Assembly: GCA_002424305.1 (NCBI GenBank)
Contig: DIQZ01000035.1
Span: forward strand, 86,266 to 136,351
From: Firmicutes bacterium UBA5449
Lineage (GTDB): Bacteria; Bacillota; SHA-98; UBA4971
Length of the DNA: 50,086 nucleotides
Direction: 5' to 3'
The notes below the pieces were generated by a model, which saw only the letters and a list, made by a program, of their open reading frames with translations, ran no database searches and was not told where the DNA came from. The translations under genes were made by a program, and so were the position numbers. This document shows positions 35,233 to 41,401 of this stretch, in pieces. Numbering within the stretch: the stretch's first letter is position 1; the number at the start of each line of letters is the position of its first letter.

Positions 35233-35258
35233 GTGGGGCTAAGAAACCTTAACCCCAC
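35233..35258 (-). other. Hairpin in the hrcA-dnaJ gap (dnaJ-proximal)
   Basis: Eleven-pair stem GTGGGGTTAAG / CTTAGCCCCAC (one T-G pair), loop GTTT, on the minus strand, followed by ATAAACG with no T-run. It lies 51 bases before the dnaJ start. It could be a weak attenuator, a processing site or an RNA stabiliser; the trace of a deletion is also possible. Confidence 0.55.
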
Positions 35259-35318
35259 CTGATCCGCAAGTATTTCTTTGACAGCATCCTGCGTAATTCC
35301 ACATGTGCACAATACCAT

Positions 35319-35334
35319 GACATCCGAAGATGTC
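35319..35334 (-). other. UUCG-capped hairpin just after hrcA
   Basis: Perfect 6-bp stem GACATC / GATGTC with a TTCG tetraloop on the minus strand, 14 bases after the hrcA stop. UUCG-capped stems are very stable. There is no T-run, so it is not a normal terminator. Confidence 0.55.
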
Positions 35335-35347
35335 CAAAGCTTATCGG

Positions 35348-36397
35348 TTACATGATTACCATCTTGCTCAAGATCTCACCGAGATGACCCGCCACCAGCT
35401 CTACTATAGCGACGACTTCTGCGTAATGCATACGAGTGGGGCCCAGCACCCCTACGGCACCAATGGGAACCCCGTCTACCTCATATGGAGCGCTTACTAC
35501 GCTACAGATATCCATATTAGGGTGAGAGCTCTCGCGTCCTATGACTATTCTTATATTTCCGGAATTCATAGTATCGAGAAGCAGACTTGAGACAGTATTG
35601 TCTTCACCGAGCAAGTCTAAAACTCGCTTCGCACTCTCTACTTCTCTGAATTCAGGTTGCTCCAGGATATTGAGCTGGCCATCGGTAAACACCGCCTCTT
35701 CGTGTCCGCGCTCGAGCACTTGAACAATAGCCTCTAAGGTCGCGTCAAGAAAATTGCTGTACTCATCTAATTCAGCTGAGATCTCTCTAAGGAGCGAGGT
35801 TCCAATCTTGGAGAGAGGAATATCACGGAGTCTGCTGTTCAAGTATGAGTTGATATGAATAAGTTGTTCGGGTCTAAGTTGACGCTCTGTCACAACCAAG
35901 TGAGTCTTTACAAAGCCGGGATCTACTATAAGTATGACAAGAACCAAGTGCGGATCGATTTGCACAAGTTCAAGCCTCTTAAGTACCGCAGCCTTGGAAA
36001 CAGGTGACATTACAAAAGCAGCATAACTTGATAATTGTGCCAGAATTCTGGCAGTCTCTTCAGCTATTAAGTCCAGCTCTCTCTTTCTCTCCTCCAGCCT
36101 ACGCCGGATACGCAGCTTCTCCTTTTGCGAAACATTGCTGGTTTGCATAATAAAGTCTACGTAAAAGCGGTATCCCTTCTGTGATGGGATCCTCCCTGCT
36201 GAGACATGGGGCTGTTCTAAATACCCGGACTCCTCGAGATCTGCCATTTCGTTCCTGATAGTGGCAGGGCTGATTCCTAAATCATACCGCCTGGCTATTG
36301 TGCGAGACCCTACAGGTTCAGCAGTATTAATATAGTCGTCAGTGACAGCCTGCAATATTCGCTTTTTTCTATCATCCATGTTGGAACGAAGAGACAC
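35348..36397 (-). CDS. hrcA: Heat-inducible transcription repressor HrcA
   Basis: Repressor that binds CIRCE and is released on heat shock. 349 residues. N-terminal winged helix (RKKRILQAVTDDYINTAEPVGSRTIARRYDLGISPATIRNEMADLEESGYLEQPHVSAGRIPSQKGYRFYVD) and GAF-like C-terminal domain ending RMHYAEVVAIVELVAGHLGEILSK. GTG 36397, seven bases after GGAAGGTG. A perfect CIRCE lies 16 bases upstream, so the gene is self-repressed. lepA and hemN, which usually precede it, are absent. Confidence 0.96.
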   Translation of the reverse strand: MSLRSNMDDRKKRILQAVTDDYINTAEPVGSRTIARRYDLGISPATIRNEMADLEESGYLEQPHVSAGRIPSQKGYRFYVDFIMQTSNVSQKEKLRIRRRLEERKRELDLIAEETARILAQLSSYAAFVMSPVSKAAVLKRLELVQIDPHLVLVILIVDPGFVKTHLVVTERQLRPEQLIHINSYLNSRLRDIPLSKIGTSLLREISAELDEYSNFLDATLEAIVQVLERGHEEAVFTDGQLNILEQPEFREVESAKRVLDLLGEDNTVSSLLLDTMNSGNIRIVIGRESSHPNMDICSVVSAPYEVDGVPIGAVGVLGPTRMHYAEVVAIVELVAGHLGEILSKMVIM

Positions 36398-36413
36398 TTC
36401 TAATCACCTTCCG

Positions 36414-36440
36414 TTAGCACTCAGATGCATTGAGTGCTAA
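36414..36440 (-). promoter_or_regulatory. CIRCE operator of the hrcA operon
   Basis: Perfect inverted repeat TTAGCACTC, 9 bases, GAGTGCTAA, the exact Gram-positive CIRCE consensus. It lies between the promoter and the hrcA start, in the position expected for HrcA repression. Confidence 0.97.
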
Positions 36441-36453
36441 ACTCCCTAAGTAA

Positions 36454-36483
36454 AACATATCACCCTGTTTTACTCTTTGTCAA
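36454..36483 (-). promoter_or_regulatory. Sigma-A promoter of hrcA-dnaJ
   Basis: Minus strand TTGACA (36478-36483), 18-base spacer, TATGTT (36454-36459). The start site would lie just before CIRCE (36414-36440), so bound HrcA would block initiation or early elongation. Confidence 0.8.
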
Positions 36484-36509
36484 GCGCATTTAATTGTCGC
36501 TCCTGCAAG

Positions 36510-36938
36510 CTAAAGCCAAGCGTCTCTTAATACGGCCCATACCACAAATACCGTAGCTATCTGCGTAGCTACACCCCATGGCACACGTAACCTGCCATGA
36601 CGAATCAATCCGCTATGGCTGGGAAATCTGAGTCTATGCTTGTGCATCCCTTTCTCTTTTGTCATGCGAAGATGGGCTATGGCTACCTCAAGATCAGGTA
36701 AAATCCCAGTAAATCCCCCTAATAGCCCGCTCAGCCCTGCGCCTTGTCGGATAGCAATGCAGGCAACCGTTAAGACAGCTGCAAAATCCAGTACTCCCTG
36801 GGCGGTCTTGCCGTAATCGGAATGGGGGATTGAATCCAACACTATATGACTTATCAGCCCGGAAGCGCAAGCAACGTATGGATTCCCCACTGCCTGTCCC
36901 AGCATCAAACCTACGGAAAAGTGAGTTACTGCGTACAT
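36510..36938 (-). CDS. Small integral membrane protein with a His/Asp motif (YdjM-like), putative
   Basis: 142 residues, several hydrophobic helices. The N-terminus has THFSVGLMLGQAVGNP, then SGLISHIVLDSIPHSDYG, an HxxxG...SH..LD..PH.D arrangement seen in YdjM-like membrane metal-dependent hydrolases, and later GILPDLEVAIAH. A catalytic role is a suggestion only. ATG 36938 lies 9 bases after AGGAG; GTG 36944 is too close. It lies where lepA-hemN stand in Bacillus, between spoIIP and hrcA. Confidence 0.7.
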   Translation of the reverse strand: MYAVTHFSVGLMLGQAVGNPYVACASGLISHIVLDSIPHSDYGKTAQGVLDFAAVLTVACIAIRQGAGLSGLLGGFTGILPDLEVAIAHLRMTKEKGMHKHRLRFPSHSGLIRHGRLRVPWGVATQIATVFVVWAVLRDAWL

Positions 36939-37019
36939 GAGCACCTGCTCCTTTATTCTTACCGCCTAATGTCACTCTTTTTGTATTTTCGCCTTAAGCC
37001 CAGTGGAATCCTGTCGAGG

Positions 37020-37343
37020 TCATCTGCAGCTCATAAGATTCTCTATGGATTGTCTGAGGGAAGTAGCCATGCCATAAGCCAGATCATCCACGGCGTTCTT
37101 AGTCCTTTCGTAGGCTTCGGATAACGCAGGAGACACCCGGAGGCTATGAACTGACCCTAAGACATAGACTTTCAACATAGAATCGTCTACCCGTGTTATA
37201 GAGATTGCCCTTACATTACCATTTGCTCCTGTAAGGTCACTTTCCCCCTGTATTACCACATTAATGCAGGACAATGCAGCCATAGAGAAAATTACGATGA
37301 TTGCAGTCCCTCTAAAAAAAGTAAGTTTGCTCATTTCTTTCAC
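37020..37343 (-). CDS. Hypothetical small exported protein
   Basis: 107 residues. An N-terminal hydrophobic stretch (GTAIIVIFSMAALSC) ends in a cysteine that is a possible but imperfect lipobox (ALSC). The rest is soluble, with a short beta region (VRAISITRVDDSMLKVYVLG) and a helix. GTG 37343 overlaps the spoIIP TGA (GTGA), implying coupling to spoIIP; ATG 37334 is an alternative. Not recognised. Expression with a sporulation lytic enzyme suggests a role in sporulating cells (inference). Confidence 0.55.
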   Translation of the reverse strand: MKEMSKLTFFRGTAIIVIFSMAALSCINVVIQGESDLTGANGNVRAISITRVDDSMLKVYVLGSVHSLRVSPALSEAYERTKNAVDDLAYGMATSLRQSIENLMSCR

Positions 37344-38578
37344 GTTTTTAAATCCTGCAGTATACGAGAGATAGCATCTGCAAGGTATACTGCACTAACC
37401 TCCGCCTCCTGCCTCTTAGTCTTATCAGAACCTATCTCAACTATCACAGCTCTTGAATGGACATGCTGATTCCATCTGGCATCATTACGCACACTGACAC
37501 CACGCGAGATCCCGGGACACAACTCATCCAGTTTTGCGTTAAGCTGATAGGCAAAAGTTAAATTATTTTGCCATCCGGGATGGGGCAGGCCGTACTTGTC
37601 AGTGGTCACGACAATGAGCACACGAGCAGCCCGCACACCATTAATTTCTACAGTGGGGAAAGAGGTAGAGACAGATAACCCGGCATCTCTATGAATATCC
37701 AAGACAATCTCGACAGACTTGTTCTTTTTCAAAATCTCTGTGATGGTCTTTTGGGAGTTGATGTAGGCTTCTCTCCAAACAGGGTAATCATGAATCTTTT
37801 TTGAATGAATTACCTGTATTCCGTGCCTTTCCTGCAATGTAGAGGCCAGTGTGGCCCCGATATGTATGACCCCTTCTTCACTCCCCCATAAATGATCAGT
37901 CCCTGACGTTAAGCGATACGCCTCAGAACTGTGGGAATGGTAGATAGCCACAAGAGGGCTGTCTCCCCAGTCTTTTCCAAGACTTACTCTCGGTTCGGGC
38001 ACAAGGTCACTCTCAGAGGGCCTCTCTTGGCTATCCGGTACCTTTGGCTGCTGAGTTACATCTCTTGTTTGCCTGCTTGAAACACCTTCAGCTTCAGGTG
38101 ATAGATTAACACTTACTGAATCATCTACATTCTCAACATGATCTGACACTATCGGAACACTCTCGGAGCGTCCCCGATTGGGCAGAGAGAAGCAAGGAAT
38201 TCCGATTGTAAGAAAAGTCCTGGGATCAGCAAGATCCGTGTCAGACAAAGCAAGAAAGATAGTCCTCACGTCATTGCTCCCTATGAGACTTCTACCCTGA
38301 TTTCTATTCTCACCTGTGCCGCCGAAGATGGGGATAGCTTTTTCGATTACTTGTCGTGGACTGAAATTGCCGATTAGCTCCTCGACTCTACCCTGTATCC
38401 TAGTCTCGCCTTCAACTAATATCCCGGATAAAACCGGTAGGACACCACCGGAAGGAATAGGGTCACTCCAGTGTGTCGCCAAAAAGATGCCAAGGCCAAG
38501 GCTACCAAGAAAGCAAGCTATATATAACAAAGCCGGCCATGCGGCACCCGGAGACTTGCGCCTCTTTAGCCTAGCCAC
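37340..38578 (-). CDS. spoIIP: Stage II sporulation protein P (SpoIIP)
   Basis: Peptidoglycan amidase/endopeptidase of the DMP complex that drives septal thinning and engulfment. 412 residues: membrane segment (AWPALLYIACFLGSLGLGIFLA, about residues 13-34), a long low-complexity linker, then the catalytic domain with AIYHSHSSEAY, IGATLASTLQERHGI, EIVLDIHRDAG, NLTFAYQLN and VIVEIGSDKT, which carry the zinc His/Glu ligands. GTG 38578 follows GAGGG by about six bases, and that site lies in the 3' arm of a long hairpin. Downstream of gpr as in B. subtilis. Confidence 0.94.
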   Translation of the reverse strand: MARLKRRKSPGAAWPALLYIACFLGSLGLGIFLATHWSDPIPSGGVLPVLSGILVEGETRIQGRVEELIGNFSPRQVIEKAIPIFGGTGENRNQGRSLIGSNDVRTIFLALSDTDLADPRTFLTIGIPCFSLPNRGRSESVPIVSDHVENVDDSVSVNLSPEAEGVSSRQTRDVTQQPKVPDSQERPSESDLVPEPRVSLGKDWGDSPLVAIYHSHSSEAYRLTSGTDHLWGSEEGVIHIGATLASTLQERHGIQVIHSKKIHDYPVWREAYINSQKTITEILKKNKSVEIVLDIHRDAGLSVSTSFPTVEINGVRAARVLIVVTTDKYGLPHPGWQNNLTFAYQLNAKLDELCPGISRGVSVRNDARWNQHVHSRAVIVEIGSDKTKRQEAEVSAVYLADAISRILQDLKT

Positions 38579-38584
38579 AAAAAT

Positions 38585-38638
38585 CCCTCACCCTCACCTA
38601 GATATTCGCATAACTTATCTATATGAATTGGGCGAGGG
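38585..38638 (-). terminator. Hairpin between gpr and spoIIP that overlaps the spoIIP ribosome site
   Basis: Minus strand CCCTCGCCC (38630-38638) can pair with GGGTGAGGG (38585-38593), nine pairs with one G-T; an inner TAGATA/TATCTA stem closes the loop. It is followed by ATTTTTG, so it resembles an intrinsic terminator. The 3' arm carries GAGGG, the spoIIP ribosome site. It could end gpr transcripts, or hide the spoIIP site in gpr read-through RNA. Confidence 0.6.
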
Positions 38639-38645
38639 ACTTAGA

Positions 38646-39716
38646 CTACGATAAGTATGTCAATATCTTGTCCCAGTCTATCGAAGGGTGTAGTGCTGCA
38701 TTAAGACCGGCTGCAAGAATTTCAGCCAAATCTTCCACCAAGTCGTCAACTTCCTTAGGGGTTACCACTAACTCTCCAAAATAAGGAGACAGTATCTGTT
38801 TGAGATGGCCACGCCTTATGTTTGCCTGCTGCGCGTCTTGGGGCGCGAGCCCGGCAGTTCTTGACTGTCCCTCTATGAAGTCCATAGCATCCATGGCTAT
38901 GGTCTCTGCATTTACAACTGTAGGAACGCCTATAGCTATTACCGGCACACCTAAGCTTTCTCTGTTAATCCCCATGCGTCTGTTGCCTACACCTGAACCA
39001 GGACTGATCCCCGTATCACCCATCTGTATCGTGGAGCCAAGACGTTGTGTAGACATAGACGCAAGAGCGTCAACTACAACTACAAGATCCGGCCTAACGT
39101 TCCCTACCACCCCTCTGATTATCTCTCCTGTCTCAATTCCGGTAAGGCCAAGGACTCCCGGGGATATGGCACAAACAGCTCTCATGCCACCTTTGAGTTC
39201 CTGGGGAACAAGATTATGAAGATGTCTTGTGACTGTTAGGTACTCAATAGTACGTGGACCCAAAGCGTCCGGTGTAGCTTGCCAATTCCCCAGACCGGCC
39301 ACAAGTACAGTGGCGTTTTGGGGCAGCGGAGCAAGCCTTAGAAACTCCCTTGCGAATATCTGAGCTAACTCTTCCTCAATCTCCTTGCTTTTGGAACGGA
39401 GGTGCTTTGAGTCAATAGTCGTATAATTACCTCTCGCCTTTCCAAGAATACGTTCTGCCTCGGGAGTCATAACTCGAACCCGGGTGATGGAAGCGTAACG
39501 AGTCTCTTCTGTCTCAGACATTACCTCCGGCACTTCTGCTCCGGTTCTACGCGAGATAAGATCCCGCGCTTCGAGAGCCAGATCTGTTCTTACACTATAG
39601 CTCTGCCAAATAATGTCATCCTTCGGGTAGCTGTATTCAGAACCCCTGCTGATACCCGAAGCACTATCACTGCTACCTCTTTTCATTCTAAGAATGCGTC
39701 TTCTTTCGTGAAGCAT
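38646..39716 (-). CDS. gpr: Germination protease GPR
   Basis: Aspartic-type protease (family A25) that degrades small acid-soluble spore proteins at germination. 356 residues. Visible family blocks: SVRTDLALEARDLI, VAGLGNWQATPDALGPRTIEYLTVTRHL, PGVLGLTGIETGEII, VVVVDALASMSTQRLGSTIQMGDTGISPGSGVGNRR and the C-terminal VTPKEVDDLVEDLAEILAAGLNAALHP. ATG 39716 follows GAGGTG by six bases; GTG 39725 overlaps that site. A candidate sigma-F promoter lies directly upstream, consistent with forespore expression. Divergent from rpsT. Confidence 0.95.
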   Translation of the reverse strand: MLHERRRILRMKRGSSDSASGISRGSEYSYPKDDIIWQSYSVRTDLALEARDLISRRTGAEVPEVMSETEETRYASITRVRVMTPEAERILGKARGNYTTIDSKHLRSKSKEIEEELAQIFAREFLRLAPLPQNATVLVAGLGNWQATPDALGPRTIEYLTVTRHLHNLVPQELKGGMRAVCAISPGVLGLTGIETGEIIRGVVGNVRPDLVVVVDALASMSTQRLGSTIQMGDTGISPGSGVGNRRMGINRESLGVPVIAIGVPTVVNAETIAMDAMDFIEGQSRTAGLAPQDAQQANIRRGHLKQILSPYFGELVVTPKEVDDLVEDLAEILAAGLNAALHPSIDWDKILTYLS

Positions 39717-39741
39717 CCAAATCACCTCTCACCTATGATGA

Positions 39742-39771
39742 TAGCTTTCCCAACCGTCATAAGGCCTATGC
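39742..39771 (-). promoter_or_regulatory. Candidate sigma-F (forespore) promoter of gpr
   Basis: Minus strand GCATA (39767-39771), 15-base spacer, GGGAAAGCTA (39742-39751). This fits the sigma-F pattern GYATA-N15/16-GGNRANAHTR at every position but one. It ends about 25 bases before the gpr ATG. gpr is a sigma-F/sigma-G gene in B. subtilis. Confidence 0.65.
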
Positions 39772-39798
39772 CCGTCAGGTTTTTCGTATCCGAGCGTA

Positions 39799-39827
39799 TT
39801 GAACTTCCCGTGATGTCATGGTAGAAT
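39799..39827 (+). promoter_or_regulatory. Sigma-A promoter of rpsT, with a palindrome at the start site
   Basis: TTGAAC (39799-39804), 17-base spacer, TAGAAT (39822-39827). A perfect inverted repeat GAATTAC-TTTC-GTAATTC (39824-39841) begins inside the -10 and spans the expected start site. It could be an operator or a 5'-end hairpin that protects the mRNA. Confidence 0.8.
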
Positions 39828-39867
39828 TACTTTCGTAATTCCCTAATGAATAAGGAGGTAGAATTTT

Positions 39868-40164
39868 TTGCCAATTAATAGATCCGCAATAAAGAGAGCA
39901 AGAACATCTAAGGTGCGCCAAATACAAAATGCATCAGTAAAATCATTGGTTAGAACTGCACTGAAGAAGTACGAAGTGAGTCTTCGAGAAGGAGACCTTG
40001 ATCACGCTTCTGAGTTACTGAAGGAAGCTGCCAGCACTCTTGATAGGGCTGCACAGAAAGGCGTCATTCATAAGAATGAAGCAAACAGGCGTAAGTCTCG
40101 TCTTGCCAGAAAGCTTTTTGTGATAACCGAAAAAGCCGGTTCTGAAGAGAAAGGGCTCGCCTAA
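39868..40164 (+). CDS. rpsT: 30S ribosomal protein bS20
   Basis: 98 residues: PINRSAIKRARTSKVRQIQNASVKSLVRTALKKYE, then LKEAASTLDRAAQKGVIHKNEANRRKSRLARKL, the full bS20 pattern of basic helices, with an extra acidic tail (EKAGSEEKGLA). TTG 39868 is preceded by AAGGAGGT. The gene is alone on the plus strand, convergent with holA and divergent from gpr, its usual neighbours. Confidence 0.96.
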   Translation: MPINRSAIKRARTSKVRQIQNASVKSLVRTALKKYEVSLREGDLDHASELLKEAASTLDRAAQKGVIHKNEANRRKSRLARKLFVITEKAGSEEKGLA

Positions 40165-40175
40165 AAGCGAGGCCC
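40153..40175 (+). terminator. Weak terminator-like hairpin at the rpsT 3' end
   Basis: GGGCTCGC pairs with GCGAGGCCC (one bulged G), loop CTAAAA, spanning the rpsT stop. A second short stem GTCTC/GAGAC (40176-40191) follows and overlaps the holA stop. No T-run on the plus strand, so termination strength is doubtful. Confidence 0.4.
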
Positions 40176-40182
40176 GTCTCAC

Positions 40183-41190
40183 CTACGAGACAGGTCCGTC
40201 ACATAGATGGAGAGTAAGTCTCTCCAGAATAATTTGATCAGGAATTCCCGACGTCTTGAGACTGATGTCCGCCTGAGACAAAGCATCAAAAGCATGCTCT
40301 AATTCTTCCAGTCGGAAGTTCTCTTGCTGGGCCAAACACTTACGGGCGACAAATTCGTGTATATGTAAGGTTTTCGCTATTTGTGTGCTTGACATTTTTT
40401 CATCTTTTAGAACTTTTGCTTGAAGAATAAGACGTATCTGCCTAGCTATGAGGTATAGTATCCTAAGAGGCGCCTCTTGGAAACTGAGAACCTGACGTAA
40501 TGAATTGAGGGCTTTTGAGGCATTCCTCTCGCCTATAGCATCTACAAGATCGAAAATGCCGAATTCAGGTGCTCCGGAAACCACAATCTTCACATGATCT
40601 ATTGTGATCTTCTTTTCTTTGCCCAACGCTATCCCGGCATAATCGTACGCTTTTTCTACACCCGCAACTAGCTGTGACAGCTCTGTCCCGAGGACTGTCA
40701 CAAGGTATTCTTGGGCAGGCCTATCCATGATAATCCCTAAAGAACGTGTGTATCCGGAGAGCCATCCCAAAGCCTGATTTGGATAAAGCCGCCGGAAAAG
40801 TACAGCTCGGCCAAATTTAGAGACGGTTTTGAAAAGTGTAGTCCTTTGATCAATAGCAGACGCAACAAGGATTACCAGGGTGGTTTTGGGCATTCTCTCT
40901 AAAGCTGCACTAATCAACTTCTGATTGTCCGGTGAAACACTGTCAACGTCCTTGATCATAACAAGGCGCCTTGTTGAAAGCACAGGTGGCGCCATAATCG
41001 CCGAACCTATCGTCGATATGCCTGCTTCAGATCCACGAAACATCGTATAGTTAAAATCAAGGAGATCTTTGTCAATTACTGCATCTACAAGTTCTTGAGC
41101 TTTCGCGTCTCGAAGGAAACTTTCTTCTCCATATAGCAAATAAACCTGTTTGAACTTCCCTCTCCTGATATCACTTGTTATTACACCCAA
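40183..41190 (-). CDS. holA: DNA polymerase III delta subunit (clamp-loader, HolA)
   Basis: Clamp-loader subunit that opens the sliding clamp. 335 residues: FKQVYLLYGEESFLRD near the N-terminus, VDSVSPDNQKLISAALERMPKTTLVILVAS, the LDLILAR-like region and a C-terminal collar helical domain (ISLKTSG..DQIILERLTLHL). I start at TTG 41190 (LGVITSDIRRGKFKQV), seven bases after AGGAGAG; the open frame continues upstream to 41307 with no ribosome site and no homology. It lies between comEC and rpsT as in B. subtilis (yqeN). Confidence 0.92.
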   Translation of the reverse strand: MGVITSDIRRGKFKQVYLLYGEESFLRDAKAQELVDAVIDKDLLDFNYTMFRGSEAGISTIGSAIMAPPVLSTRRLVMIKDVDSVSPDNQKLISAALERMPKTTLVILVASAIDQRTTLFKTVSKFGRAVLFRRLYPNQALGWLSGYTRSLGIIMDRPAQEYLVTVLGTELSQLVAGVEKAYDYAGIALGKEKKITIDHVKIVVSGAPEFGIFDLVDAIGERNASKALNSLRQVLSFQEAPLRILYLIARQIRLILQAKVLKDEKMSSTQIAKTLHIHEFVARKCLAQQENFRLEELEHAFDALSQADISLKTSGIPDQIILERLTLHLCDGPVS

Positions 41191-41242
41191 TTTAGTCTCT
41201 CCTCTGTCATTCAAACTCTTGTTTTCTATCTTTCCTGCTATT

Positions 41243-41271
41243 ATCTTAACGCTTAGGGCGTGTGGTCGCAA
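41243..41271 (-). promoter_or_regulatory. Possible promoter of holA
   Basis: Minus strand TTGCGA (41266-41271), 17-base spacer, TAAGAT (41243-41248), about 53 bases before TTG 41190, in the 211-base gap after comEC. Both hexamers are 4/6. Confidence 0.35.
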
Positions 41272-41401
41272 TAGCCGACCATGGGCTGTTCTTCCTAAGC
41301 CTATCACAATTCTCGGGTTGGGTACCCTCTACCCACCGCAGGAATCTTACTGCTTCCTCGTAGTTTTACGATGTATTAGAAGAATACCGTGTCAGAGAGT
41401 C

